64,000 nucleotides of DNA from contig JAYZWL010000149.1 of the NCBI GenBank assembly GCA_036154955.1, forward strand, positions 50,703 to 114,702, written 5' to 3'. Below, one piece after another: positions 27,937-37,490 of the stretch (the first letter of the stretch is position 1; every line of letters begins with the position of its first letter). A model generated the notes under the pieces. That model was not told the DNA's origin. It did no database searches and worked only from the letters and a program-made list of their open reading frames with translations. This stretch comes from Albimonas sp036154955 (lineage in GTDB: Bacteria > Pseudomonadota > Alphaproteobacteria > Rhodobacterales > Rhodobacteraceae). A program made the translations under genes and the position numbers.

Positions 27937-28488
27937 TCAGGCGGCGTGGTCTTCGGTGGGCTCGTGGGGCTTGGGCTCGGAGATCAGCCGCACGCCGCGA
28001 ACGGCGAAGCTGAGATTGTCGAGCGCCTGCAGCGCCAGCCACACCAGCATCAGGGTCGCGCCCAGCGGCAGGAACCAGCGCGCCGGCCAGACCTGCATGT
28101 GCACGGTCGCCGTCTCCCACTCCTCGCCGCGGCGGGTCATGGTGATGGCCTTGTCGATGGAGCTGTCGAGCATGGTGCCGACATAGAGGATGCCGATGAC
28201 GCAGCCGAACAGCTTGACCACCGACAGCGCGCGGGGGGCGAGCTTCTGGGTGAACATCTCGACTTCCAGATGCTCGTTGTCGCGGGTCACCACGCCCAGC
28301 GGCAGGAACACCAGCGCGACCATGTAATAGGAGGCGACCGTCTCCAGCGTGGTCGGGATCGGCCAGTTGAAGAAATGCTTCATCAGCACGTCCAGCGCGA
28401 CCTGGGTCATCATCAGCAGCATGATGGCGCCGCCGATCAGGCCCACCGCGCCCGAGATGGATGAGGCGATCTTCTCTATGGTTCGCAT
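27937..28488 (-). CDS. TRAP transporter small permease (DctQ type)
   Basis: A 183-residue protein with four hydrophobic helices (around residues 10-35, 50-70, 90-115 and 140-160). It has the DctQ pattern MRTIEKIASSISG...DVLMKHFFNWPIP...NEHLEVE. It partners the large permease encoded 34 bases downstream. It lies 306 bases after the first binding-protein gene, with a hairpin between. Confidence 0.9.
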   Translation of the reverse strand: MRTIEKIASSISGAVGLIGGAIMLLMMTQVALDVLMKHFFNWPIPTTLETVASYYMVALVFLPLGVVTRDNEHLEVEMFTQKLAPRALSVVKLFGCVIGILYVGTMLDSSIDKAITMTRRGEEWETATVHMQVWPARWFLPLGATLMLVWLALQALDNLSFAVRGVRLISEPKPHEPTEDHAA

Positions 28489-28794
28489 GTCGGTCTTTCG
28501 TGCTGGCTGGTCCGCGCGGCGCCCGAAAGCGGGCTCAGGGGAGGCGGGTGGCGAGGGCCGCCGGGCGCGGAACCCGGGCGGGCGACGGATTGGGGCGGGC
28601 GGCGGGGCGGCGCGCGACGGCGCGGCCGGCTTCGCGGCGGGGACGCGCCGACCGGGGCCGCCCCCCTGCGCCGTCGCGGCCCGGATCCCGGGGCGGTCGG
28701 CGTCGTCGGAGCGGTCTTGCGGTCATCGGTCCATCTGGATCCAGGACGGGCGGGACCCCGGGGCGATGGCGTTCCGCCGCCCCGGGTCGATGCG
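28489..28794. other. Spacer with hairpin between the TRAP binding-protein and permease genes
   Basis: No gene is visible. A hairpin with 9-bp arms CCCGGGGCG/CGCCCCGGG (28757-28765, 28778-28786) lies just past the upstream stop, without a T-run. It may be a partial terminator that makes binding protein more abundant than permease. Confidence 0.55.
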
Positions 28795-29910
28795 TCAGCG
28801 CGGCAGCTTCGAGAAGATCTCGGTGCGCAGCGCCTCGGCGTATTTGGCCTTGTCGCCGCCCGTTTCGGCGACGATGCCGCGCCACTTGTCGACCAGCGTC
28901 TTGTAACCCTGGATGATCTCGTCGGCGTTCTCGATCCCGTCGATCTTGCCCTGCTCGGCGGCGGCGGCGTATTCGCCCGGGCGGATCTCGGCGATCTTGT
29001 CGGCCAGGTCCTTGTCGGCCGGATACACCTTGGCGCCCGCGGCCTCGGCCGCGGCGATGGCCTCGCTGTCCTCGGCCAGATAGGCCCACTGGATGTTGGC
29101 GATCAGGTCCGGCAGACCGTCGATGATCGCCGCCTGCTCGTTCTCCTCCAGGTCGTCCCAGACGTCCTGGTTGAGGTTCATCACCATCGAGCCGATATAG
29201 GCGCCCAGCGGATCGGAGACGATCGACTTCACGAAGTCCTTGATGTTGTAGGCGGTCAGCCAGGCGGCCGAGCCGACCGAGCAGTCGGCCTGACCGCGCT
29301 GCATCGCCTCGTACATCTCGGCGGAGGTGACCGACACCGCGGTCGCGCCCAGCGTGTTCATCAGCACGCCCATGCGCGAGGTGGCCCGCGCCTTCTTGCC
29401 CTGCAGATCGGCCAGCGAGGTCACCTTGGAGGTGCACATCAGCACGTAGGGCGAGGTGGAATACCAGGCCAGCGGCTTCACGCCGTTCTTTTCATAGTCC
29501 TTCAGGCAGGACGGGCAGTTGAGCAGCTGGAATTCGTTCATCGCCGCGGCGAAGGCGAGCACGTCGTCGGCCGCCACGAACAGCGAGGACAGCAGCACCG
29601 AATGCGGCAGGTCGCTTTTCACATAGACGTCGACCACGCCGGCGGCGTCGAGCACGTTGTCGCCGACCGCGCCCAGCAGCTCCTTCGGGCCGCCCATGGC
29701 GCCGCCGTAGAAGGTCTTCCACTGGATCGAGCCGTTGGTGTCGGCGGTGATCTTCTCGAAATAGGGGTTCAGACCGGCGGTGTTCACCGGATGCGTGGCG
29801 GAGATGTAGCCGCCGTAGCTGAGATCGCGGGCCATGGCCGGCGCCGCGAGCGCCGCCCCCGCAAGGGCCGAGGCCGTGACGAGCGCAAGCGGGGTCGAGG
29901 TGAATTTCAT
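28795..29910 (-). CDS. TRAP transporter substrate-binding protein 1 (DctP type)
   Basis: A periplasmic solute receptor of 371 residues with a clear signal peptide cut after about residue 28 (APAMA-RDLSYGG). The DctP-like core has GGPKELLGAVG, GKKARATSRMG (with the arginine expected to hold a carboxylate) and AEMYEAMQRGQADC. Four cysteines (C132, C135, C159, C210) are unusual for this family and occur at the same spacing in its paralogue at 30181. GGGAGGAAA precedes the ATG at 29910. Upstream extension of the frame is not coding. The ligand is probably an organic acid, identity unknown. Confidence 0.9.
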   Translation of the reverse strand: MKFTSTPLALVTASALAGAALAAPAMARDLSYGGYISATHPVNTAGLNPYFEKITADTNGSIQWKTFYGGAMGGPKELLGAVGDNVLDAAGVVDVYVKSDLPHSVLLSSLFVAADDVLAFAAAMNEFQLLNCPSCLKDYEKNGVKPLAWYSTSPYVLMCTSKVTSLADLQGKKARATSRMGVLMNTLGATAVSVTSAEMYEAMQRGQADCSVGSAAWLTAYNIKDFVKSIVSDPLGAYIGSMVMNLNQDVWDDLEENEQAAIIDGLPDLIANIQWAYLAEDSEAIAAAEAAGAKVYPADKDLADKIAEIRPGEYAAAAEQGKIDGIENADEIIQGYKTLVDKWRGIVAETGGDKAKYAEALRTEIFSKLPR

Positions 29911-30052
29911 CTGGTTTCCTCCCGGGTTGACGTTATGGCCTCCCCGCCCCTCCCGGCTGTCGCGCCGGGTTCCCTGAAGCGGAGAAGTTGTTTGGTCAGC
30001 GCAAGTTAACGTCCGTGGCGCGCCCCGACAAGCAACAAAGCGAAACATCGGG

Positions 30053-30072
30053 CCGCATTGCGGAACAACTTT
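30053..30072. promoter_or_regulatory. Shared regulatory motif ahead of TRAP binding protein 1
   Basis: The palindrome CCGC-ATT-GCGG is followed directly by AACAACTTT, 143 bases before the start at 29910. The same arrangement, CCGC-TAT-GCGG then AACAACTTT, lies ahead of the paralogue at 31495-31514. Paired CCGC/GCGG arms suit an IclR-type dimer site (inference). Confidence 0.55.
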
Positions 30073-30180
30073 CCTGCATCCGACCGTCCCGCGGAATTCG
30101 GAAGATGATTTTATTTCCGTTGCCGCAAGGGGGAATCGGCGGCGGCGGACCCCCCCGGACCCGCCGCCGCCGGGGCCGGA

Positions 30181-31317
30181 TCAGTAGTCCAGCTTGTCGT
30201 AGATTTCACGCTTCAGGGCGGCGACGTACTTGGCTTTGTCGTCGCCCACTTCCTCGGCCATGATCTTGCGCCACTTGTCGACGGTGGCGCGGAAGCTGTT
30301 GACGACCTCGCCCGCGTTCTCGATGCCGTCCGCCTCGCCCTGCTTGATGGCGATGTCGTATTCGCCCTCGCGGAAGGCGGCCAGCGCCGACTTGAAGTCG
30401 TCGGAGGCTTCGACCACCTGGCCGTCCTCGCGCGCCGCGACCATGGCCATCGCCTCGTCCGCCTCGTCCAGGTAGACCCAGTTGATGTCGGCGGTCATCT
30501 GCGGAATGTTGTCGATGATCGCCTTCTTGTATTCGGGCTCCAGGTCCTCCCAGCGGTCGGCGTTCATGGTCAGCACCATGGTGCCGAAGTAGACGCCCAG
30601 CGGGGTGGAGACGACGGACCGCACGAAGTCCTTGATGTTGTAGGAGGTCAGCCAGGCCGCCGGCCCGACCGCGCAGTCGGTGGAGCCGCGCTGCATGGCC
30701 TCGTACATCTCGGCCGAGGTGATGGAGACGGCGGTGGCGCCCATGCCCTGCATCATCGCGCCGAAGCGGGACGAGGTGCGGACCTTCTTGCCGTTCAGCT
30801 CTTCGAGCGAGCTGACCGGCTCGGCGCACATCAGCACGTAGGGGGAGGTGGCGTAGTAGCCCAGCGCCTTGACGCCGTTGTCCTCACGCTCCTCGTCGCA
30901 GGCGGGGCAGTTGAGCAGCTCGTGCTCGGCCATCGCGGCGCCGTAGAGACGGCTGTCGTCGGCGGTGGCCAGCAGGCCGGAGATCAGCGAGGACACCGGC
31001 AGCGAGGACTTGGTGTAGATGTCCACCACCGCGCCGGTGTCGAGGATGTTGTCGCCGATCGCCGACAGCAGCTCCTTCGGGCCGCCCATGGCGCCGCCGT
31101 AGAAGGTGGTCCAGGTCAGCTCGCCTCCGGTCGCCTCGGTGACGCGCGCGAAGAACGGGTCGAGGCCGATGGTGTGCACCGGATGGGTGGCGGAGATGTA
31201 GCCGCCATAGCTGAGCTCCTCGGCGCCCGCGGGGGCGGAGAGGGCGGTGGCGATCGCGGCGGCGGCGGCGAGCGTGGCGGCCCCGGAGCGCGCGCGCGCG
31301 CTCGACGACAGGATCAT
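30181..31317 (-). CDS. TRAP transporter substrate-binding protein 2 (DctP type)
   Basis: A paralogue of the gene at 28795, 378 residues, with a signal peptide ending near ALSAPAGA-EELSYGG. The two share long stretches, such as SYGGYISATHPV and SAEMYEAMQRG. It has the same four cysteines (C137, C140, C164, C215) at identical spacing. GGGAGGAAA precedes the ATG at 31317. No second permease pair is present, so both receptors may feed the one DctQM carrier with different ligands or affinities. Confidence 0.9.
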   Translation of the reverse strand: MILSSSARARSGAATLAAAAAIATALSAPAGAEELSYGGYISATHPVHTIGLDPFFARVTEATGGELTWTTFYGGAMGGPKELLSAIGDNILDTGAVVDIYTKSSLPVSSLISGLLATADDSRLYGAAMAEHELLNCPACDEEREDNGVKALGYYATSPYVLMCAEPVSSLEELNGKKVRTSSRFGAMMQGMGATAVSITSAEMYEAMQRGSTDCAVGPAAWLTSYNIKDFVRSVVSTPLGVYFGTMVLTMNADRWEDLEPEYKKAIIDNIPQMTADINWVYLDEADEAMAMVAAREDGQVVEASDDFKSALAAFREGEYDIAIKQGEADGIENAGEVVNSFRATVDKWRKIMAEEVGDDKAKYVAALKREIYDKLDY

Positions 31318-31757
31318 GCGGTTTCCTCCCGGACGGTCTCGTTTTCGGAATTGCGCCGGCGCTTCTCGGCCGCTTGGCACTGCGGCCCCTCCACGTCGGA
31401 CCGACCGTTTGTCGGACGTTCCGGCCGGGGCGCGGCGCATGCTGACAATATGGTCAGTTATGGCTTTTCACAAGGCATACGCGGAATAATTGATCCGCTA
31501 TGCGGAACAACTTTGTCGCAGGGCGAGCCATTTCGGACGACTTCCGTCTGTTGACGCAAGTTTAAAGCGGCGTTGCGGCATTCGGATTTCGCGGCCGCCG
31601 CGGGGCGCCCTGCGCGGCGCGGCCCGCGCGATCACGGACGCGAGAGGCGCCGACGGTCGGAAAAACCCGCGCGCGGGATGCGGAATCACGCGCCGGGAAA
31701 CGCGAAGGGGCCGCCCGCGCCCGCGGACGGCCCCCTTGTCGCGCCGGTCCCGGAGGA
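31318..31757. other. 440-base regulatory spacer upstream of TRAP binding protein 2
   Basis: No gene is visible. It is the most AT-rich spot of the area around 31450-31570 and probably holds the promoter. The left end has the ribosome-binding site. The motif at 31495-31514 is shared with the paralogue's upstream region, and a half-copy (GCGGAATAATT) lies at about 31481-31491. Confidence 0.6.
31495..31514. promoter_or_regulatory. Shared regulatory motif ahead of TRAP binding protein 2
   Basis: CCGC-TAT-GCGG followed by AACAACTTT, 178 bases before the start at 31317. Its last 14 bases (TGCGGAACAACTTT) are identical to those at 30059-30072 ahead of the paralogous gene. Confidence 0.55.
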
Positions 31758-32900
31758 TCAGGCGGGATCGTTGGTCATCACCACCGTGCCGGAGGCGGCG
31801 AACATGCCCCCGACCCCATGACAGACCGAGATCTTCGCCCCGTCCACCTGGGCCGGAGAGATGCCGCGCATCTGGCGCACGCTCTCCTGCAGCGCATACA
31901 TGCCGTACATGCCCGAATGCATGTAGCTGAGCCCGCCGCCGTTGGTGTTCATCGGCAGCTTGCCGCCCGGGCGGGTGTTGCCCTCGGCGATGAAGGCCCC
32001 GCCCTCGCCCTTGCCGACGAAGCCCAGATCCTCCAGCCCGTAGACCGGCAGATGCGCGAAGGCGTCGTAGATCATCAGGTGGTCGACGTCGGAATGGGTG
32101 ATCCCGGCGCTGTCGAAGGCGAGCTTGCCCGACACCTTGAAGGCGCGCGACGAGGTGAAGTCCTTCATCTGGCTGACCACCGGCGTCTCCACGCTTTCGC
32201 CCACGCCGCGGATGTAGACCGGCTTGGTGGGGAAGTCCTTGGCGCGGTCGGCCTTGGTCAGGATCAGCGCGCCGCCGCCGTCGGTGACCAGGCAGCACAT
32301 CAGCAGCCGGAACGGCCAGGCGATCATGCGGGAGTTCAGCACGTCGTCCACGGTGATCGGGTCGCGGAAGCTGGCGCGCGGGTGGAAGGCCGCCCATTCG
32401 CGCTGAACGACCGCGACCATGGCGAGCTGCTCCTCGGTCAGCCCGTCATCCTTCATCTTGCGCATCACCGGCAGGGTGAAGCGGTTGGGCGGCGCGGTCA
32501 CGCCGTAGGGCTGTTCGAACTGCATGTCGAACACGGCCGGGAAGATCGCCCGGGCGAAGACCCCGGCGCGGGAGCGGCCGGATTCGCCGTGGGTGATCAG
32601 CACCGTCTTGCACAGCCCCGCCTCCAGCGCCGCGACCGCGTGCCGGACATGGACCATGAACGAGCAGCCGCCGACCGAGGTCCCGTCGACCCAGGTGGGC
32701 GTGATGCCGAGGTAATGCGCAAGCTCCGTCGGGTTGTGGCCGGCGGTGGCCACGCCGTCGATGTCCTTGATGGTCAGCCCGCAATCGGCCAGGGCGTTCA
32801 GCGCCGCGTCCGCATGCAGGTTGATCTGGCCCATGCCGGGGATCTTGCCGAGATCGGTGGTCTCGGCGGCGCCGACGATGGCGCAGGAATTCGGCGTCAT
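31758..32900 (-). CDS. Thiolase-superfamily protein (SCP2/lipid-transfer type)
   Basis: A 380-residue thiolase-fold protein that probably cleaves or condenses an acyl-CoA. It resembles SCP2-type thiolases and Ltp aldolases rather than PhaA/FadA enzymes. C79 in SVGGCS lies where the acyl-accepting cysteine is expected, and C360 in SVCHGVGG matches the second catalytic cysteine motif. The usual GHP histidine motif reads MHS in LSYMHSGM, which is unusual. It starts one base after the DUF35 gene ends. Such pairs form complexes. In steroid side-chain breakdown a similar pair acts as a retro-aldolase, so thiolytic activity is not certain. Confidence 0.8.
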   Translation of the reverse strand: MTPNSCAIVGAAETTDLGKIPGMGQINLHADAALNALADCGLTIKDIDGVATAGHNPTELAHYLGITPTWVDGTSVGGCSFMVHVRHAVAALEAGLCKTVLITHGESGRSRAGVFARAIFPAVFDMQFEQPYGVTAPPNRFTLPVMRKMKDDGLTEEQLAMVAVVQREWAAFHPRASFRDPITVDDVLNSRMIAWPFRLLMCCLVTDGGGALILTKADRAKDFPTKPVYIRGVGESVETPVVSQMKDFTSSRAFKVSGKLAFDSAGITHSDVDHLMIYDAFAHLPVYGLEDLGFVGKGEGGAFIAEGNTRPGGKLPMNTNGGGLSYMHSGMYGMYALQESVRQMRGISPAQVDGAKISVCHGVGGMFAASGTVVMTNDPA

Positions 32901-32901
32901 G

Positions 32902-33312
32902 TCAGGACCCCGCGGGCTTGAACTGGGGAAGGCTGATCTCGTCGGTCAGCGGCTCGAAGGTGACTTCGAGCGGCATGTCGAGCACCAGCGCCTCGGGCGT
33001 CTGCGGGCAGTCGAGGATGTTGGACATCATCGTCGGCCCTTCCGCGAGCTTCACCACCGCGATGGCGAAGGGGCCGGAGAAACCGGGGGCCGGCAGGTGG
33101 TTGATGACGTAGGAATGCAGGGTCGCCTTGCCGGACGCCTTGAACACCGACACCTTGCGCGACCCGCATTCGGGGCAGAAGGGGCGGGGCGGGAAATAGG
33201 CGGTCTCGCAGGCGTCGCAGCGCTGAAGGCGCAGCTCGCCCGCCTTGGCGCCCTCCCAGTAGTGCCGGGTCTCCGGCGTCGGGGTGGGAACCACCCGATC
33301 GGTCGTGGACAC
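32902..33312 (-). CDS. DUF35 zinc-ribbon/OB-fold protein, thiolase partner
   Basis: A 136-residue protein with an N-terminal helix, a rubredoxin-like zinc ribbon (C32, C35, C46, C49 in RCDAC...FCPECG) and a C-terminal OB fold. The start is GTG at 33312 with AAGGAA upstream. The open frame further upstream lies inside the next gene. Proteins of this family bind CoA substrates and pair with SCP2-type thiolases or aldolases. The thiolase gene follows immediately, so a two-subunit enzyme is likely. Confidence 0.85.
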   Translation of the reverse strand: MSTTDRVVPTPTPETRHYWEGAKAGELRLQRCDACETAYFPPRPFCPECGSRKVSVFKASGKATLHSYVINHLPAPGFSGPFAIAVVKLAEGPTMMSNILDCPQTPEALVLDMPLEVTFEPLTDEISLPQFKPAGS

Positions 33313-33335
33313 GTGGATTTCCTTTCGATGAGCGG

Positions 33336-34205
33336 TCAGGCGGCGGCGACGGTCGCGCGGCCCTGGTCGAGCACGGTGACGTCGCGTTCCTCCACCACGG
33401 CGCGGAAGGCGAAGGCGCCCGCGCCCTCGTCCCAGATCTCGGTGCGGATCGTCTCGCCCGGATAGACGGGGGAGGAGAAGCGCAGCGACATCGCCTTGAG
33501 CCGGGCGGGGTCGGAGGCGCAGCACTCGCGCAGGATGGCGAGCCCGGCCACGGCGTAGGAGCACAGGCCGTGCAGGATCGGGGCCTTGAAGCCGGCGGCC
33601 GCCGCGACCTCCGGCGAGGCGTGCAGCGGGTTCGGATCGCCCGAGAGGCGATAGATCAGCGCCGATTGCGGCAGGGTCTTGAAGCTGTTGACCATGTCCG
33701 GCGCGCGGTCGGGCAGCGGCGGGGCCTTGGGCTGGGGTTTGGGCGTGCCGCCGAAGCCGCCGTCGCCCCGCGCGAAGGTGGTGGAGGTGAGCGTGGCCAG
33801 CTTCGCCCCCGTCGCCTTGTCGGTCAGCGTGCGCTCGATATAGAGCAGCGCGCCCTTGCCCTCGCCCTTGTCCGAAATCTCCCGCACCCGGGTCTGGCCG
33901 ATCACCGTCGCCTCTGCCGGCAGCGGCGCGTGCAGCTCCATCCCCTGTTCGCCATGCAGGACCTTCTTCCAGTCCACGCCCGAGTCCGGGTCGCGGACCC
34001 AGAAGCCGGGCCCGGCCAGCACCACCGCCATGGTGGGCAGCGCGGCGAAGCCCGGCTGCTCCTCGAACAGGAAGCGGAGCTGGGCTGCGTCGAGCGGATC
34101 GCCCCCCAGCCCCACGCCCAGCGCGTAGAGGATCGAGTCCTTGGAGGTGTATGCGTGCTCCACCGGCTTGAACGGCCAGTTGAGGATCTTCTGTTCGTCG
34201 ATCAT
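33336..34205 (-). CDS. MaoC-type (R)-specific enoyl-CoA hydratase, double hotdog
   Basis: A 289-residue protein with two hotdog domains. The C-terminal half has the hydratase-2 signature LSGDPNPLHASPE with D190, N192 and H195, followed by APILHGLCSY. It resembles the hydratase part of peroxisomal multifunctional enzyme type 2. It should hydrate a 2-enoyl-CoA to the (3R)-hydroxyacyl-CoA, which the neighbouring SDR could then oxidise. It sits between the SDR and DUF35 genes with short gaps. Confidence 0.87.
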   Translation of the reverse strand: MIDEQKILNWPFKPVEHAYTSKDSILYALGVGLGGDPLDAAQLRFLFEEQPGFAALPTMAVVLAGPGFWVRDPDSGVDWKKVLHGEQGMELHAPLPAEATVIGQTRVREISDKGEGKGALLYIERTLTDKATGAKLATLTSTTFARGDGGFGGTPKPQPKAPPLPDRAPDMVNSFKTLPQSALIYRLSGDPNPLHASPEVAAAAGFKAPILHGLCSYAVAGLAILRECCASDPARLKAMSLRFSSPVYPGETIRTEIWDEGAGAFAFRAVVEERDVTVLDQGRATVAAA

Positions 34206-34230
34206 GTGCGTGTCCCCTGCCCGTCCCGGA

Positions 34231-35151
<921 letters not shown>

Positions 35152-35481
35152 CGTCGTCTCCTCCGTCTTTGGCCGGGGGCGCCGCGGGGCGCGCGCCGTC
35201 CGGGGCCGGTCTCGGCCGGTCTCAGGGTTGGTGCGTCGGGAACGGGGGGCGCGGCTTCGCCAGCCGCGCGATCGCGGGCGTCGTCGCCGCCAGTCGCGCC
35301 ATGCGCGTTCTCTCCCCGGTTTCGCGCCCCCTGCCCGACTCGCCTCTTTTCAGGGCTTCGGCGGAGGTGCTATGAGTTATTTGTTATAACAATCGTGGCC
35401 CCGCGCCGCGTCGCTGTCAAGCGCCGCCGGCGCGTCCGGCAAGGCCGCAGGTCCCGGCCCAGGTCCGGGGAGGAGAACGAC
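35152..35481. other. 330-base divergent promoter region
   Basis: No gene is visible. It separates the SDR operon from the acyl-CoA dehydrogenase. It contains the perfect 12-base palindrome TTGTTATAACAA at 35381-35392, whose core GTTATAAC recurs ahead of the acyl-CoA synthetase at 12580. Confidence 0.6.
35381..35392. promoter_or_regulatory. Palindrome TTGTTATAACAA, candidate operator
   Basis: A perfect 12-base inverted repeat, 91 bases before the acyl-CoA dehydrogenase start and 230 bases from the SDR start. It could be bound by the GntR protein encoded at 36706 or by another fatty-acid regulator. It could also overlap a -10 box. Confidence 0.5.
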
Positions 35482-36621
35482 ATGCTCAACACCCGCTCCG
35501 TGCTCGAACCCGAACACGAGGATTTCCGCCGCGCCGTCGCCGCCTTCATGGAGCGCGAGGTGGTGCCGAACTATCCCGAATGGGAGAAGAACGGCGTGGT
35601 CGACCGCTCGGTCTGGACCAAGGCCGGCGAAGAGGGCCTGCTGCTGATGACGGCGGCCGAGGAATACGGCGGCTCGGGGACCGACTTCCGCTACGCCGCG
35701 GTGCTGAACGAGGAGATGTCCAAGCGCGGCATCTCCGGCCCCGGCTTCGGCCTGCATTCCGACATCGTCGCCCCCTACTTCACCCATTACGGGACCGAGG
35801 AGCAGAAGAAGCGATTCCTGCCCCGCATGGCCAAGGGCGAGATCATCGGCTCCATCGCCATGACCGAGCCGGGCGCGGGCTCCGACGTGCAGAACATCAA
35901 GACCACGGCCATCAAGGACGGCAACGAATACGTGGTCTCGGGCGCCAAGACCTTCATCACCAACGGCGAGCTGGCGGATTTCGTGCTGGTCGCCGCCAAG
36001 ACCGACCCCAAGCTGGGCGCCAAGGGCATCTCCCTGATCGTGGTGGAGACCGACCGCGAGGGGTTCTCGCGGGGCAAGAAGCTCGACAAGATGGGCGAGA
36101 AGGCCCAGGACATCGCGGAACTGCATTTCGACAACATCCGCGTCCCCCCCGAGAACCTGATCGGCGAGGAAGGCCACGGCTTCCGCTACCTGATGGAGCA
36201 GCTCCCGCAGGAGCGGCTGGGGCTGGTGCTCAAGTGCTGCGCCTCGATGGAAGCGGCGCTGGAATGGACGCTGGAGCATGTGAAGCAGCGCCAGGCTTTC
36301 GGGGGCGTGCTGCTGGACCTGCAGAACACCCGCTTCAAGCTGGCCGAGTGCAAGACCGAGACGCAGATCGCCCGGCTTTACGCCGACCGGCTGCTGGAAA
36401 TGCACATCAAGGGCGAGCTGGACGTGGCCACGGTCTGCGGCGCGAAGTTCTGGATGTCGGAGCTTGAGCAGAAGGTGATCGACACCTGCCTCCAGTTCTT
36501 CGGCGGCTACGGCTACATGATGGAATATCCCATCGCCAAGGCCTACATCAACGCGCGGGTTCACAAGATCTACGCCGGGTCGAACGAGATCATGCGCGAA
36601 GTCGTCGCCCGCACGCTCTGA
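35482..36621 (+). CDS. Acyl-CoA dehydrogenase, long-chain (LCAD) type
   Basis: An FAD enzyme of 379 residues that introduces the alpha-beta double bond into an acyl-CoA. The signature IAMTEPGAGSD is present at residues 125-135. The base used by medium-chain enzymes is missing (IYAGSNEI has A365 where they have Glu). Instead LPQERL carries E244, the position used by long-chain and isovaleryl enzymes. GGGGAGGAG precedes the ATG at 35482. The open frame upstream is non-coding. It diverges from the SDR-hydratase-thiolase operon, and together they make a beta-oxidation set. Confidence 0.92.
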   Translation: MLNTRSVLEPEHEDFRRAVAAFMEREVVPNYPEWEKNGVVDRSVWTKAGEEGLLLMTAAEEYGGSGTDFRYAAVLNEEMSKRGISGPGFGLHSDIVAPYFTHYGTEEQKKRFLPRMAKGEIIGSIAMTEPGAGSDVQNIKTTAIKDGNEYVVSGAKTFITNGELADFVLVAAKTDPKLGAKGISLIVVETDREGFSRGKKLDKMGEKAQDIAELHFDNIRVPPENLIGEEGHGFRYLMEQLPQERLGLVLKCCASMEAALEWTLEHVKQRQAFGGVLLDLQNTRFKLAECKTETQIARLYADRLLEMHIKGELDVATVCGAKFWMSELEQKVIDTCLQFFGGYGYMMEYPIAKAYINARVHKIYAGSNEIMREVVARTL

Positions 36622-36705
36622 CCGCCCGTCCCGACGCGCGCGGCGGCGGGCGCCCCCCCGCCGCCGCGCCGCACGCCCCCGCCGCCGCCCGGATCAAGGA
36701 CGCGC

Positions 36706-37428
36706 ATGGCCCCGAACGACTCCGCCGCTTCCGACCCCGCCGCCGGCTGGGCCCGCCCCATCGCGCGCGAAAACCTCAACGACCGCGCCTATCTGGCGAT
36801 CCGCGAGGCGCTGACCTCCGGCCACCTGATGCCGGGCGAGACGCTGCGCCTGCGGCCGATGTCGGCGCGGTTCGGGATCTCGGTCACCCCGATGCGGGAG
36901 GCGTTCATCCGCCTCGTCTCGGAAAAGGCGCTGGCCTTCGACGCCCGCGGAACCGTGGTGGTGCCCGCCCTGACCCGGGCGGAGATGGAGGAGATCGGGG
37001 CGATCCGCGCGGATCTGGAAGGCCGCGGCGCCGCCCAGGCCGCCCTGCGCGCGCCCGCCGAAGCCATCGACGCGCTGGAGCGCACGCATCTGGAGATCGT
37101 CGCCCATCACGCCGAAGGCGACTACCGGGGCGCGGTGCAGGTGAACTCCCGCTTCCACCTGGAGCTTTGCCGGATGGCCGAGGGGCCGATCCTGCTGGAG
37201 CTGGTGGAGGGGCTTTGGGTGCGCACCGGCCCGACCCTCTGGCACGCCGACGCGGCCCGCGCCCCCCGCTGGCGCCCCGGCCCGCACGAGACCCTGATCG
37301 CCGCCCTGCGCGCCCGCGACCCGGAGGCGGCGCGGGAGGCGATGCGCGAGGATGTGGACCGCTGGCTGCGCGGCTACCTCGCCTACGCCGCCGATACCGA
37401 AAAAACCGGGGGCGCTTCGTCCGGCTGA
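36706..37428 (+). CDS. GntR-family regulator (FCD type)
   Basis: A 240-residue regulator with an N-terminal winged helix (about 20-90, with RLRPMSARFGISVTPMREAFIRL as helix-turn-helix) and an all-helical FCD ligand domain (about 100-225). The domain contains the metal/ligand residues typical of the family (N-x-x-FH in NSRFHLEL and PHETLIAAL). AAGGA precedes the ATG. It lies between the acyl-CoA dehydrogenase and the acyl-CoA ligase, so it probably controls this catabolic island in response to an acid or acyl-CoA. Confidence 0.88.
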   Translation: MAPNDSAASDPAAGWARPIARENLNDRAYLAIREALTSGHLMPGETLRLRPMSARFGISVTPMREAFIRLVSEKALAFDARGTVVVPALTRAEMEEIGAIRADLEGRGAAQAALRAPAEAIDALERTHLEIVAHHAEGDYRGAVQVNSRFHLELCRMAEGPILLELVEGLWVRTGPTLWHADAARAPRWRPGPHETLIAALRARDPEAAREAMREDVDRWLRGYLAYAADTEKTGGASSG

Positions 37429-37490
37429 CGCAAGCGATCGCGCCCCGCGGCGCCCCACAACAACAGACGAGACCGGGGAGGAGACCCACC

